From G963665925 sp963665925 (GTDB taxonomy: Bacteria; Bacillota; Clostridia; Peptostreptococcales; Acidaminobacteraceae), in NCBI GenBank assembly GCA_963665925.1, contig OY762511.1, forward strand, positions 3,410,001 through 3,474,000: DNA of 64,000 bases. The letters are read 5' to 3'. The translations under genes were made by a program, and so were the position numbers. The notes under the pieces are model-generated. The model saw nothing but the letters and a program-made list of their open reading frames with translations, was not told the DNA's origin and did not search any database. Below are positions 1 to 9,398 of the stretch, one piece after another (within the stretch, counting starts at the first letter, position 1; each line of letters begins with the position of its first letter).

Positions 1-1140
1 GTAATGATCCTGTGTCTGATGATGGCGTTTACGCTGTTTGGATGCACAGGTGGGGGAACGGATGAGGCTGAAGCGCCTCAGAAAACAGAAGAAGCTGCAG
101 CAGATGCAAGTGCGGATGCGGAGCCGGCAGCAGAGGCGCCTGCAGAAGAGCAAGCAAGAGTCTATGAAGGAGATGGATGGTCTTCGGAAATATATACTGA
201 AGACATGACAGGCACAGTACTTAATCTGTATGGTGTTACTGACAAAGTTCGCCCTGTTCTGGATGCTTTTGAAGCAGATACGGGTATTCGGGTTGAACAT
301 TTGACAATGAAAAATGGAGAGATTCTTCAAAGACTGACAAACGAAGCTGATTCCGGTGTTTCAATTGCCGACCTGTGGTTTACAGGTGGTGCGGATACAT
401 TTATTGATGCTTCGCAAAATGACCTGCTCATCCCATATCAGTCACCAAGCGGTGCAGATTTAGATGACAAGATGAAGGACGCAGAAGGATACTGGCATGG
501 AACATCATTGACGCTGGTCAACTGGGTGGTTAACAAGGAACTGGTTGAAGAAAAGGGCCTTAAGATGCCTGAGACTTGGGACGACCTGCTGCAGGAAGGC
601 CTGAAGGGTGAAGTTTCAATGTCAAACCCTGCTTCATCGGGTACGGCATACAATGTGGTAAGTGCGGTTCTTGAAACGAAGGGTCAGGAAGAGGGCTGGA
701 AATATCTTGACAGCCTGATTGAACAGGTTCCATACTTTACAGCACGCGGCAGTGACCCTGCTAAGAACGTTGTTGCCGGTGAAGCCATTGTAGGCATCAA
801 TGCAAGCAACGGGGACAGAGAGCTGGAAATCAACAATCCGCAAATTGCTCTTGTTTATCCAAGTGATGGCACTGGCTGGTGGCCTCAACCGGTTGCTATT
901 GTCAACGGAACAAAAAATGAGGACGCAGCAAAAGTATTTATTGACTGGGTACTCTCAAAACGTGGTATGAAGGTAATAGCGGACTCAAGAAATGCAGCGG
1001 TTGCGCGTACCGATGTCGAAACGCCTGAAGGTATTGTGGATATTTCCACTTTGAATCTGTTTGTGACAGACTTCCAGGCCAATGCTAAGAATCGTGAAGG
1101 GATTCTCGAAGAATGGACAAAACACGTAGAAGGCAAGTAA
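1..1140 (+). CDS. ABC transporter substrate-binding lipoprotein, Fe3+/polyamine type (5' end cut)
   Basis: This is the extracellular solute-binding protein of the importer encoded by the next two genes. The visible N terminus is a hydrophobic stretch ending in the lipobox FGC, followed by an acidic Ala/Glu-rich linker (to about residue 50) and a type 2 periplasmic-binding fold typical of the FbpA/AfuA and PotD-like family. The first Met at 4 lacks the basic n-region expected of a signal peptide and the frame is open to the window edge, so the true start is probably upstream. The substrate cannot be read from sequence; ferric iron, phosphonate and polyamine are all possible for this family. 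The end overlaps the proposed permease start. Confidence 0.85.
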   Translation, partial: VMILCLMMAFTLFGCTGGGTDEAEAPQKTEEAAADASADAEPAAEAPAEEQARVYEGDGWSSEIYTEDMTGTVLNLYGVTDKVRPVLDAFEADTGIRVEHLTMKNGEILQRLTNEADSGVSIADLWFTGGADTFIDASQNDLLIPYQSPSGADLDDKMKDAEGYWHGTSLTLVNWVVNKELVEEKGLKMPETWDDLLQEGLKGEVSMSNPASSGTAYNVVSAVLETKGQEEGWKYLDSLIEQVPYFTARGSDPAKNVVAGEAIVGINASNGDRELEINNPQIALVYPSDGTGWWPQPVAIVNGTKNEDAAKVFIDWVLSKRGMKVIADSRNAAVARTDVETPEGIVDISTLNLFVTDFQANAKNREGILEEWTKHVEGK

Positions 1141-2816
1141 ACCTTAAAGAGTCGGCATTTATGTCGACTCTTCTTTACAGTTTTTTGATGCTTATAATTA
1201 CATATGGGGCATTTGTGCCGGTCCTTGCGGTCATACTTTATGGCGCAGGCAGTGAAGGGGCCCAGTCAGATAGCTATTACTTTTTGAGGGCGATTGAATA
1301 TCTCAAAGACAGTCTTCTTCTTGCGGTGCCCGTAACAATAACTGCCACATTCTGCGCTACGGTGCTCAGCTTCACCTTGTGGCGGCTCAAGTTTAAAGGC
1401 AGGCAGTTTGCACGGGTCATGGCCCTCGCACCGCTTTTGAATCCACCATTTGTTGGAAGCATATCCTTCATCATGCTCTTTGGAAAAAGAGGATTGATCA
1501 CCCACGATCTGCTGGGGCTTACGGTAAGTCCATTTGGCTACTGGGGTGTATTCATCATGCAGGTAATCGGGCTGACGACCTTGGGGTATCTCTTCATCAG
1601 CAGCGGTGTGAAGAGCATGCAAACCATTTATGAAGAGGCTGCACGTACCAGTGGCGCTTCTGAGTGGCATATACTGAAAACAGTGACCTTGCCTATGCTT
1701 AAGCCGGAAATAATGGGTGGTATGCTGCTCATTTTTCTTGCCTCAATGGCTGACTTTGGAACACCCTTGATCATCGGTGGTCCATTTCAGACTTTGAGTT
1801 CGGACTTATACATTCAAATAACAGGTCTTTATGATATGAAAGGTGCATCAATTTCGGGGGCGGTTCTTCTTCTTCCATGTATTATTGCTTTCATTATGCA
1901 GAGAAGGCTCGTCAAAATGAAACGGTACTGGGGAAAAGATATTCAGAAGTATACATTGCTTTACCCAAGAACACATAAGCTGGTTCGCGCGGCGCTCATT
2001 GGCTTTTGCATTCTTTTTCAGGGCATGCTTCTTCTGAAGTACGGTTTCATTGTGATTGGTGCCTTTACAGCCAACTGGGGACACGATTACACGCTGACGC
2101 TGAAGCATTTCTTCGATTTATCCAGTCGGGAATGGACCCCCTTTGTGAACAGTGTCAAGCTGTCACTGGGCGTGAGCTTCATGAGTTCCTTCCTCGGGAT
2201 TCTCAGTGCCTATGTCATCCATAATGGAAAGAGGGGAAGCACAAAGGCTCTGGAACTCATAGGAACCTTACCTGCTGCGGTGCCAGGAATCCTATTTGGG
2301 ATTGGATACCTTGTAACCTTCAAATATCCCCTATTTGGCGCGGGCAGATTCTATTTGAAAGATATGAAGGGCATTGTCCTTCTTGGAACAGGCATTATCA
2401 TTTATCTAATATGCATTTTCAGATATATGAACGTGGGTCTGCGTTCTGGAATGAGCCTGCTTGAGCATCAGGATCCAAATATTGAGAACGCAGCCTATAC
2501 ACTGGGCTCGAGCAAACTCAGAACGATTTATACAATCAGTGTTCCGCTGCTTACACCTGCATTTCAGATTGCCTTTGTGAAAAACTTTGCCTCCACAATG
2601 ACCACACTGGGCGCAATAATATTTTTACTTCTGCCACGCAACAAGGTGGCAGTACAGCAAATATTTCAGATTATAACCAGCAGCGAAATCGGTGTTGCAG
2701 CTGCAATGTCCTTATCGCTTTCAATGATCATGGGCGTTTTTCTGCTGCTTTTTCAGCTTATTATCCATCACAGGAGAATCTTTGGACGCATAAGGAGGGG
2801 ATATCATGCAGATTGA
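1113..2816 (+). CDS. ABC transporter fused permease (two BPD_transp_1 domains)
   Basis: A 567-residue integral membrane protein with two binding-protein-dependent permease halves in one chain, the FbpB/SfuB architecture. Each half carries an EAA-like loop: EEAARTSGASEWHILKTVTLP near residue 175 and ENAAYTLGSSKLRTIYTISVP near residue 462. It should form the whole channel and dock one ATPase dimer. The start at 1113 overlaps the binding-protein gene by 28 bases with AAGGGA 10 bases upstream; an ATG at 1161 just before the first membrane helix is an equally plausible start. The 3' end overlaps the ATPase gene by 11 bases. Confidence 0.88.
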   Translation: MDKTRRRQVNLKESAFMSTLLYSFLMLIITYGAFVPVLAVILYGAGSEGAQSDSYYFLRAIEYLKDSLLLAVPVTITATFCATVLSFTLWRLKFKGRQFARVMALAPLLNPPFVGSISFIMLFGKRGLITHDLLGLTVSPFGYWGVFIMQVIGLTTLGYLFISSGVKSMQTIYEEAARTSGASEWHILKTVTLPMLKPEIMGGMLLIFLASMADFGTPLIIGGPFQTLSSDLYIQITGLYDMKGASISGAVLLLPCIIAFIMQRRLVKMKRYWGKDIQKYTLLYPRTHKLVRAALIGFCILFQGMLLLKYGFIVIGAFTANWGHDYTLTLKHFFDLSSREWTPFVNSVKLSLGVSFMSSFLGILSAYVIHNGKRGSTKALELIGTLPAAVPGILFGIGYLVTFKYPLFGAGRFYLKDMKGIVLLGTGIIIYLICIFRYMNVGLRSGMSLLEHQDPNIENAAYTLGSSKLRTIYTISVPLLTPAFQIAFVKNFASTMTTLGAIIFLLLPRNKVAVQQIFQIITSSEIGVAAAMSLSLSMIMGVFLLLFQLIIHHRRIFGRIRRGYHAD

Positions 2817-3765
2817 ATGTAAGGGAATCAGCTTCAAATATGATCAGGCGGCAAATGCGCTGGAAAATTTGGAGCTCAGCATTCGTTCAGGAGAACTGAT
2901 TGCCCTGCTGGGACCTTCAGGCTGCGGAAAAACGACACTGCTTAGACTTGTTGCCGGACTCTTGCCCATGCAAGAGGGAGAACTCTATTATAACGAGCAG
3001 GAAATATCCTCATGGGCACCCCAGAAAAGGAACACAGCCATGGTTTTTCAAAGTTACGCTTTGTTTCCCCATCTGACTGTTTCAGAAAACATTGCCTATG
3101 GACTTAAGGCTAAGAAGTTCACGAAATCAGAAGTGAAAAAGAGAACGGATGATTATTTGAGCAAGGTGCATTTAAAGGGGATGGCAAACCGCATGGTCCA
3201 GGAACTGAGCGGGGGCCAGCAGCAACGTGTAGCTTTGGCAAGGGCACTTGTCCTCAAGCCGGACGTCCTTCTTTTTGATGAACCCCTCAGCAACCTTGAT
3301 GAAAAGCTGCGTGTGAAAATGCGCAGGGAAATCCGTATGCTGCAGCGCGAAAGCGGCATAACCACGATATACGTGACACATGATCAGGAAGAAGCCATGG
3401 CAATAGCAGATAGAATTGTGGTTATGGATGCTGGACGAATTCAGCAAATAGGTTCGCCGCAGGAAGTCTACAGTAGCCCTAAAAACGCCTTTGTAGCCGA
3501 CTTTATGGGCATCAGCAATATGATAGATGTAAAGGGTGAGAAACGTATGTTCAGACCCGAGCATATTGCTATATTGCCAAGTGGGTCTCACTCGGGAAAG
3601 GTCAAGTGGACCGAGCATCTGGGGAGCATTCAGCAGATCTGTCTGGACACGGACTTGGGAGAAATAATCGCGCACCGCTTCACAACGGAAGCTGTAGAAG
3701 ACGACTTAAAGGCAGGGGAAATTGTACATTTTGAATTGGCAGGAAACGGTATTGTGATAGAGTGA
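2806..3765 (+). CDS. ABC transporter ATP-binding protein (FbpC/PotA type)
   Basis: A 319-residue nucleotide-binding subunit. Visible are Walker A GPSGCGKTT (about residue 37), the Q-loop in MVFQSYALFPHLT, the signature LSGGQQQR, Walker B VLLFDEPLSNLD and the H-loop in YVTHDQEEA. After about residue 235 comes a short TOBE-like tail beginning FRPEHI. The start is set by AGGAGGGG seven bases upstream and overlaps the permease gene, so the three importer genes are translated together. Confidence 0.93.
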   Translation: MQIECKGISFKYDQAANALENLELSIRSGELIALLGPSGCGKTTLLRLVAGLLPMQEGELYYNEQEISSWAPQKRNTAMVFQSYALFPHLTVSENIAYGLKAKKFTKSEVKKRTDDYLSKVHLKGMANRMVQELSGGQQQRVALARALVLKPDVLLFDEPLSNLDEKLRVKMRREIRMLQRESGITTIYVTHDQEEAMAIADRIVVMDAGRIQQIGSPQEVYSSPKNAFVADFMGISNMIDVKGEKRMFRPEHIAILPSGSHSGKVKWTEHLGSIQQICLDTDLGEIIAHRFTTEAVEDDLKAGEIVHFELAGNGIVIE

Positions 3766-3781
3766 ATTGAAGGAGCACATA

Positions 3782-3973
3782 ATGATTGATAAGACGAAGA
3801 CCCTTCTTGAGATTGTGGAAGACCATCCTGAGCGGGAGACAACCATACGTGCCTTCGATGAGAAGGCAGGATCTTGTCTTTTATGTTCCAATCTGTTTGA
3901 CAGTCTTGAAGCCATAGAGGACCAGTATGGGATTGACCTCAGCGAAATGGTAGATAAACTCAATACCCTCTAG
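3782..3973 (+). CDS. DUF1858-like small CxxC protein
   Basis: A 63-residue protein resembling the DUF1858 family (also described as a hybrid-cluster-protein-associated redox disulfide domain): a TLLEIVEDHPE-like head, a central CLLC motif, then a helix GIDLSEMVDKLN at the end. The start ATG at 3782 is preceded by GAAGGAG six bases away; a TTG at 3767 is in frame but has no ribosome binding site. It follows the ABC ATPase by 16 bases, so it is probably in the same mRNA. Function is unknown; the CxxC pair could bind metal or form a disulfide. Confidence 0.75.
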   Translation: MIDKTKTLLEIVEDHPERETTIRAFDEKAGSCLLCSNLFDSLEAIEDQYGIDLSEMVDKLNTL

Positions 3974-3993
3974 GGGTGTCATGACTAAAAAAG

Positions 3994-4046
3994 AAAATCC
4001 AGAAAGCGCATGTATGACGAATACAAAGGCTTTCTGGATTTTTTAT
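3994..4046. terminator. bidirectional terminator between ABC operon and response regulator
   Basis: A perfect 14-bp stem (aaaatccagaaagc at 3994-4007 with its complement at 4029-4042) is flanked by T-rich sequence on both sides, serving the two convergent genes. Confidence 0.85.
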
Positions 4047-4052
4047 ATGCAA

Positions 4053-4739
4053 TCAAATTTCAAACAGATAGCCTTCACCACGAATTGTAATCAGATAGCG
4101 GGGCTCATTTTTATTGTCTTCAATTTTTTCTCGAAGACGCATGATATAGGTATTTACTGTGTTTTCCGTATAGATATCGCTGTTCCAGACATCAAGCAGA
4201 ATCTCTCTTCTGCTCAGTACACGATTGGCGTTTTCAATCAGGTATAGGAGAAGGGTGTACTCAGTTGCTGAAAGATCAATCAGCAGATCGCCCTTTGTAA
4301 CCTTGTGGGAACTTTTGTTGATTGTGATCTGCCCGATCTGGATAAGGTCACTTGAAATCTGACTGTCCGCATCGTATATGGAACTCCGACGTATGTTTGA
4401 TTTTACACGGGCAACGAGTTCAAGGGGATCAAATGGCTTTGTGAGGTAGTCATCCGCACCTATTCCCAGTCCAAGAATTTTGTCTGATTGGGCAGTTTTC
4501 GCAGTCAGAAATATGATGGGGACCATGGAGTGCGCGCGTATTTTCTTGCAAGCTTCAAAACCGTCAATTCCGTTCATATTGATATCCAATATGATCAGAT
4601 CAATTGAAGCGTCTTCAGAAAGCCGTACGGCATCTTCTCCAGTAAAGCCAGTGACGACATCAATACTGTTAATGCGCATGAAGTCGGAAATCATGGAGAC
4701 AATACTTTTGTCATCATCTATTATCAGTACTTTGGGCAT
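4053..4739 (-). CDS. OmpR/PhoB-family response regulator
   Basis: A 228-residue two-component regulator. The receiver domain (1-115) has the acidic pocket DDD at 8-10, phosphoacceptor D52 in ILDINMNG, a T in FLTAK and K101 in LTKPFD. The C-terminal half is a winged helix with LSATEYTLLLYLIENANRVLSRREIL and the wing ending in GEGYLFEI. It is the only receiver protein in the window. The unpaired sensor kinase at 6437 is the nearest candidate partner; the pair would then be split by the divergent membrane gene at 4949. No close ribosome binding site stands out, but ATG with upstream GGAAAGGACATGCC supports this start. Confidence 0.93.
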   Translation of the reverse strand: MPKVLIIDDDKSIVSMISDFMRINSIDVVTGFTGEDAVRLSEDASIDLIILDINMNGIDGFEACKKIRAHSMVPIIFLTAKTAQSDKILGLGIGADDYLTKPFDPLELVARVKSNIRRSSIYDADSQISSDLIQIGQITINKSSHKVTKGDLLIDLSATEYTLLLYLIENANRVLSRREILLDVWNSDIYTENTVNTYIMRLREKIEDNKNEPRYLITIRGEGYLFEI

Positions 4740-4948
4740 GGCATGTCCTTTCCTAGTGTCATTGATTTGACCGCTTTGATTTGAGTCTATTTTATCAGAT
4801 ATTTGATGGTTTTTTCATGGGAATATATAACACTTTATGACAGTTCTATAACAGCATTATACAGAAGTGTCTATAATCAGAATATTGCGAAATATACGAT
4901 ATATAATGAACCTGTAATCATAAAATACGGTATCTATAGGAGGTAATT

Positions 4949-6286
4949 ATGGGAAAACCCGCAGAAAAATTATCGATGGATCAAGAGGTTAAGTTTGATG
5001 CAACACCTGCAGACTGGATCAGATTCATTGGACTGAGTGCAATTGGAATATTTATGTTTTTCATACCGGTTACAATTGGTGGCAGCTCTACGATTCCGCT
5101 TGATCATGCAGTTACATTTGTGAAGAATGGGGCACCGGCACTCATGCCATTTTATGGACTTCTGGTTATTGTTCTGGGAACAGTGTATCCCTTCTACACT
5201 AAAACCTGGAATAAGGATAGGGTAACCACTGTGTTTTCACTTGCAAAAATAGTTGGACTGGGAGTTGCCTTCATGGCAGTTTTCAACTTTGGTCCAGCTT
5301 GGCTCTTTGAACCTGATATGGTGCCATTTTTGTACAATAAGCTCGTGATTCCAGTAGGTCTGATTGTTCCGCTCGGATCTGTATTTCTAGCATTTCTTGT
5401 GGGGTATGGCCTGCTTGAGTTTATAGGTGTCATTATGCAGCCAGTTATGAAGCCGATCTGGAGAACACCTGGTAGAAGTGCCATTGATGCGGTGGCATCA
5501 TTTGTTGGCAGCTATTCTATTGGACTTCTGATAACAAACCGTGTTTATAAGGAAGGCAAATACACAGCAAAGGAAGCTGCAATCATCGCGACAGGATTCT
5601 CAACGGTTTCGGCGACATTTATGATTATTGTAGCGAAAACGCTGGGACTCATGGATATGTGGAACTTTTACTTCTGGTCGACACTGGTTATTACATTCGC
5701 AGTAACTGCCTTGACGGTTCGGGTCTATCCACTTGCTAAAAAGCCGGATACAAACTATTTTGGCGCATCCATTCAAGAGGAGAAAAGAGAGGGCAATATC
5801 TTTACAAATGCCTTTGAAGATGGGCTGAAGGCGTCTTCTGAATCTCAGTCCCTTGCTAAAAATATTACTGAGAACTTTGTGGATGGCTTCAAAATGGCGA
5901 TGGGTATTCTTCCATCCATACTGTCCATAGGACTTCTTGGACTTGTTTTAGCCAAATATACACCTGTCTTTGATGTTTTAGGATACATTTTCTATCCGTT
6001 TACAGCCCTGCTACAGCTTCCAGATGCCATGCTTGTCGCAAAAGCAAGTTCTCTTGAAGTCGCGGAAATGTTTCTGCCTGCACTTCTGGTAAAGGAAGCA
6101 GCGCTTTTAGCCAAGTATGTTGTTGGCGTTGTGTCCGTATCGGCGGTACTTTTCTTCTCGGCATCGATTCCATGTATTCTGTCCACTGAGATTCCACTTT
6201 CAGTAAAGGACATTATCATTGTCTGGATTGAGCGTACGGTCTTTTCCTTAATCCTGGCAGCAATGGTTGGACATCTGTTTCTTTAA
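4949..6286 (+). CDS. YjiH-family membrane protein with nucleoside-recognition (Gate) domains
   Basis: A 445-residue polytopic protein resembling the YjiH family of nucleoside-recognition/Gate domain proteins. It opens with a soluble 30-residue head, followed by about ten hydrophobic segments; one conserved-looking stretch is FVGSYSIGLLITNRVYKEGKYTAKEAAIIATGFS near residue 185. The family is widespread in Bacillota next to peptidases or amidohydrolases, but its transported compound is not established. The start has TAGGAGGTAATT seven bases upstream. It lies between the response regulator and the sensor kinase, so its level may be what the two-component pair controls. Confidence 0.85.
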   Translation: MGKPAEKLSMDQEVKFDATPADWIRFIGLSAIGIFMFFIPVTIGGSSTIPLDHAVTFVKNGAPALMPFYGLLVIVLGTVYPFYTKTWNKDRVTTVFSLAKIVGLGVAFMAVFNFGPAWLFEPDMVPFLYNKLVIPVGLIVPLGSVFLAFLVGYGLLEFIGVIMQPVMKPIWRTPGRSAIDAVASFVGSYSIGLLITNRVYKEGKYTAKEAAIIATGFSTVSATFMIIVAKTLGLMDMWNFYFWSTLVITFAVTALTVRVYPLAKKPDTNYFGASIQEEKREGNIFTNAFEDGLKASSESQSLAKNITENFVDGFKMAMGILPSILSIGLLGLVLAKYTPVFDVLGYIFYPFTALLQLPDAMLVAKASSLEVAEMFLPALLVKEAALLAKYVVGVVSVSAVLFFSASIPCILSTEIPLSVKDIIIVWIERTVFSLILAAMVGHLFL

Positions 6287-6346
6287 CTGCTGACAGACTG
6301 GGGACGCTCAGGCTGAAAGGCAGCACAAAATTCAACAATCCATTTG

Positions 6347-6385
6347 ACCCGTTGCCCCTTACTGTGTCGGCAGCGGGTTTCTTTT
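6347..6385 (+). terminator. terminator after YjiH-family gene
   Basis: Stem acccgttgcc (6347-6356) with ggcagcgggt (6369-6378), one G-T pair, followed by tttctttt. Confidence 0.75.
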
Positions 6386-6436
6386 GTTCTCAAGACATTA
6401 AATATGGGCTAAAATGGTTAGGAAGGGGGAAGGACA

Positions 6437-8335
6437 ATGTCGTTAAAGCGTAAAATCACATTTTTAATCAGTATGATGCTGATTATTATGATTTTGATTT
6501 CCATAAAGGCTATTTATACACAGTCCAGCAAAATACTCAATGAAGAAGCAGAAATCCGAATGACGGCCCAGTTGAGTCGAGCCAATGAAAATGTGAGTTT
6601 GCTCTTTAAGAGCATTGTGCTTGAAACGGAGAAGCTGAGTCTTGACAAGCATGTGAAGGATTACTTTAATGGGGCTATTACAGGCGCAGAAAGTGATGTC
6701 TACCTGACACAGCTCATGGATGATATGAACCATGTCAGACCTGTTTATATGGATCTTTTCCTGGTGGACCATAATGGCATCATTGTAACTGCAGCAATGG
6801 CTGAAGCGGTGGGGGTAGATGTCAATGGACGCCAGTACTATAAGCATGCTGTTGAAATGAAGGAAATCAATACGAGTGATATTATTCTGAGTCGGGCAGA
6901 CCAGACACAGATTGTCATAACCCTGACTCCTACATACGGAAATAATGGAGAGGTTCTAGGATATACGGGTATTGCAATATTTGCCACCTATTTTTCGGAT
7001 TTTCTATCTGATTTTGAAACCAACGATGAAAGCCGATATATTATTGTAGACTCATACGACAAGATTGTATCGCACCCGAACAAGGACATGATTTCAATGC
7101 AGTTTGATAACTTTGGCCTGGGAGATATTGAAGCGGTGCAGGGAGACCAAACCTATGTCATGACCAAAATCGATGGTCAAGCAAATATTGTTATGGAAAG
7201 GCATCTGGATTTTAACAATTGGCGCATTGTTTCCTATATGGAAGCCGATAAGATCTACAGCAAATCGCGCGAGGTTTCCTATATCATGTTTCGAATCGGG
7301 ATTGTCTTTGTGCTGATTGCCATAGCCATGGGCATATACATTACCAACTTTGTCTCAAAGCCCATAGTTGAAATTACAGAAACCATCAATAAGATCATTG
7401 ACGAAGAAACCCTATACAAGACAAGTATGATCAACATGCTTCCCTTTGAACGATTGGAAACAAGCCACGACACGGCTGTGGCTCAGAATGAGCCCAAGGA
7501 AATCAGCAATTTTAGGGCAGCCATGCTGGGCTTTAAAGGGGTTCTTGAACGGGGAGCCAAGAACTTTGATATTGAGAACAGAAAGCTAAAAACCTTCATC
7601 GATACCATGTACGATGAGATGGATGATATCAATAATAGGAATTTGGACTTCATTTCTACCTTATCTCATGATATACGTACACCCCTTACGCTGATCAAAG
7701 GTTATGCAAGGGGTCTTGAAAGTGGTGAGATTCTTGACGGGGCAATGGAAGATAAGTTTAAGTCTGGAATTGTGAAGAGTGCCAATGACATTGAGAATCT
7801 CATTTACAACGTGCTTGACTTTGCCTATGAAGTTGGTGACAAAAGTGTGCTTAACAAGAAGGAATACGGGGTACGAGAAGCAGTTGATCAGATTCTGTTT
7901 GAAGTCAGACAGCTTTATGCAGAGGAAGAACGGGAAATCCGCTATAAGATTGATGCCTTTGATCGACCAAGTGACATTGAAGAAAAGAAGGTAGTCATTG
8001 ACTTGATGAATATCAGCCGTGTGCTGATTAACCTGATCAACAACAGTTTAAAGTACTCCGTTAAGGGGGACAGCATCATATTAAGCATACAAAACTGGCA
8101 GGACAAAATCCGATTTGAAGTCTATGATAGCGGGAAAGGCATTCGTGATGATGAACTTGAAAAAATTACAGACATTTTCTATAGAACAGAAGACTCTAAA
8201 GATAAGAAGGGCTATGGTCTTGGGCTCTACATCAGCAATCAGATTCTAAGTGGGCATGAAATACCGCTTGCCATAGAATCGGAGTACACTGAATATACAA
8301 GGATAAGCTTTGAAATTCCAGTCATTACAGTGTAG
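6437..8335 (+). CDS. membrane sensor histidine kinase with extracellular Cache domain
   Basis: A 632-residue kinase. A membrane helix at about 8-27 is followed by a dCache-like extracellular domain (30-280), a second helix (about 283-303), a HAMP-like segment starting SKPIVEI, and a cytoplasmic core. The phosphoacceptor is H411 in STLSHDIRTPLTL; the ATPase domain shows the N box NLINNSLKYS, G1 DSGKGI and G2 GYGLGLYI. The Cache fold usually binds small organic ligands such as amino acids or carboxylates. The probable partner is the response regulator at 4053-4739. The start has AGGAAGGGGGAAGG just upstream. Confidence 0.92.
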   Translation: MSLKRKITFLISMMLIIMILISIKAIYTQSSKILNEEAEIRMTAQLSRANENVSLLFKSIVLETEKLSLDKHVKDYFNGAITGAESDVYLTQLMDDMNHVRPVYMDLFLVDHNGIIVTAAMAEAVGVDVNGRQYYKHAVEMKEINTSDIILSRADQTQIVITLTPTYGNNGEVLGYTGIAIFATYFSDFLSDFETNDESRYIIVDSYDKIVSHPNKDMISMQFDNFGLGDIEAVQGDQTYVMTKIDGQANIVMERHLDFNNWRIVSYMEADKIYSKSREVSYIMFRIGIVFVLIAIAMGIYITNFVSKPIVEITETINKIIDEETLYKTSMINMLPFERLETSHDTAVAQNEPKEISNFRAAMLGFKGVLERGAKNFDIENRKLKTFIDTMYDEMDDINNRNLDFISTLSHDIRTPLTLIKGYARGLESGEILDGAMEDKFKSGIVKSANDIENLIYNVLDFAYEVGDKSVLNKKEYGVREAVDQILFEVRQLYAEEEREIRYKIDAFDRPSDIEEKKVVIDLMNISRVLINLINNSLKYSVKGDSIILSIQNWQDKIRFEVYDSGKGIRDDELEKITDIFYRTEDSKDKKGYGLGLYISNQILSGHEIPLAIESEYTEYTRISFEIPVITV

Positions 8336-8380
8336 GATATAGATATGCATAAGCGCATTATTTTGGACTTGGAGGAAAAT

Positions 8381-8542
8381 ATGGAAACAGTATTTTATAA
8401 ATGTCAGACGTGTGGTTTTGTACATCAGGTGCCATCGTATTGGAGCGGATATGCTCCAGACGCGGAAATTGAGATGGAACATGTCAATTTGGAAACCAAG
8501 GAAATGTGTGAAGATAAGGTTTTGAAGCGGATAGAAGCATAA
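8381..8542 (+). CDS. small CxxC (zinc-ribbon-like) protein
   Basis: A 53-residue protein with YKCQTCGF near the N terminus and a single further Cys near residue 42 (KEMC). The CxxC knuckle and aromatic neighbours recall a half rubredoxin or zinc ribbon, but I do not recognise a named family. The start at 8381 is chosen because GGAGG lies five bases upstream; an upstream in-frame ATG at 8345 has no such site. It follows the kinase gene by 45 bases and ends at a strong terminator, so it closes the kinase transcription unit. Confidence 0.6.
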   Translation: METVFYKCQTCGFVHQVPSYWSGYAPDAEIEMEHVNLETKEMCEDKVLKRIEA

Positions 8543-8556
8543 ATTAAGGCATTTGA

Positions 8557-8590
8557 AAAAAAGCTCAAGAGACTAATCTTGAGCTTTTTT
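8557..8590 (+). terminator. terminator after small CxxC gene
   Basis: Stem aaaaaagctcaaga / tcttgagctttttt with a six-base loop, ending in a T run. Confidence 0.85.
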
Positions 8591-8630
8591 GGCATTCTAA
8601 TCCAATTTGAAAGACTAGAATGCCAAAAAA
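8585..8630. repeat. 15-bp inverted repeat sharing its left arm with the terminator
   Basis: ttttttggcattcta (8585-8599) is complementary to tagaatgccaaaaaa (8616-8630) across a 16-base loop. The T run of the preceding terminator is its left arm, so the two hairpins cannot both form fully. Confidence 0.7.
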
Positions 8631-8638
8631 TAAGCAAG

Positions 8639-8650
8639 ATTCTATAGAAT
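8639..8650. promoter_or_regulatory. palindrome ATTCTATAGAAT, candidate GntR operator
   Basis: A perfect 12-bp palindrome 80 bases before the GntR gene. The identical 12-mer recurs at 9401-9412 before the next chemoreceptor gene. Confidence 0.5.
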
Positions 8651-8729
8651 TGTTGAATTTAAGGACTGAATCTAGTATATTGATTATGCATGTAAGGTGT
8701 TCATGTAAAAATTATGTAAATTGCGTACT

Positions 8730-9368
8730 ATGAAAGGACAATCTGCATATATGCTGAAAGAAACCATGAGTGATTATGTTTATAGAATCCTGAAAAGAAA
8801 AATTATTTCTGGCGTATACGGACCAGGCTCGAAAATCACTGAAACGGGAATGGCCAAGGAACTGGAAGTCAGTGCCACACCGGTTCGAGAAGCCTTTAAG
8901 CGCCTAAGTTCAGAAGGTTTCGTCGAAAGCATACCATTTAAAGGCATACATGTTAAATATTATACAGCTCATGAAGTGGAACAGGCTTATGAAGCCAGGG
9001 CGAAAATAGAGGCACTTGCCGTCAAGCTGTTTATCGAACGAATGACGCCAAAAATGATGAGCAGTCTTGAAGCGATCATGAAGACTGCTGAAATAGAAAG
9101 TGATTTACATGTCTATGAACGTGTGTATTCATTTCATGAGTTCATCATTCTTGAGTGCCAGAGCGACATTGTCTATCGACTCCTGTCATCAATCAATGCG
9201 GTGATTGATGTGGATAGAGCAATCCATATGGCTAAGCACGTAGATGATTCACAGATTATAAAAGACCACCAGCTCCTTCTTGATGCAATCAGAAATAGAG
9301 ATATAAACACGGCGCAGCAGCGAATGGAACGGATGTCGATTTCAAATTATAAGTGCATAACTTCTTGA
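8730..9368 (+). CDS. GntR-family transcriptional regulator (FCD subfamily)
   Basis: About 212 residues. The N-terminal winged helix has the GntR hallmark GSKITETGMAKELEVSATPVREAFKRLSSEGFVE, followed by the all-helical FCD ligand domain (YEARAKIEALAVKLF onward). FCD regulators usually sense small organic acids and repress nearby transport or catabolic genes. The start is uncertain: ATG 8730, TTG 8721 or ATG 8751 (with AAAGGA 13 bases upstream) are all in frame. It stands alone, 96 bases before a chemoreceptor whose upstream region shares a palindrome with this gene's own leader. Confidence 0.9.
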   Translation: MKGQSAYMLKETMSDYVYRILKRKIISGVYGPGSKITETGMAKELEVSATPVREAFKRLSSEGFVESIPFKGIHVKYYTAHEVEQAYEARAKIEALAVKLFIERMTPKMMSSLEAIMKTAEIESDLHVYERVYSFHEFIILECQSDIVYRLLSSINAVIDVDRAIHMAKHVDDSQIIKDHQLLLDAIRNRDINTAQQRMERMSISNYKCITS

Positions 9369-9398
9369 GTATTTCCAGATAGAATTTTTTTGTTGGGA

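Noticed and set aside
1266..1670. 134-codon antisense frame inside the ABC permease gene
   Set aside because: Lies wholly over a strongly supported membrane protein; composition is that of a shadow frame.
3981..4247. 88-codon forward frame over the terminator and the response regulator 3' end
   Set aside because: Begins inside a terminator hairpin and is antisense to a well-supported gene.
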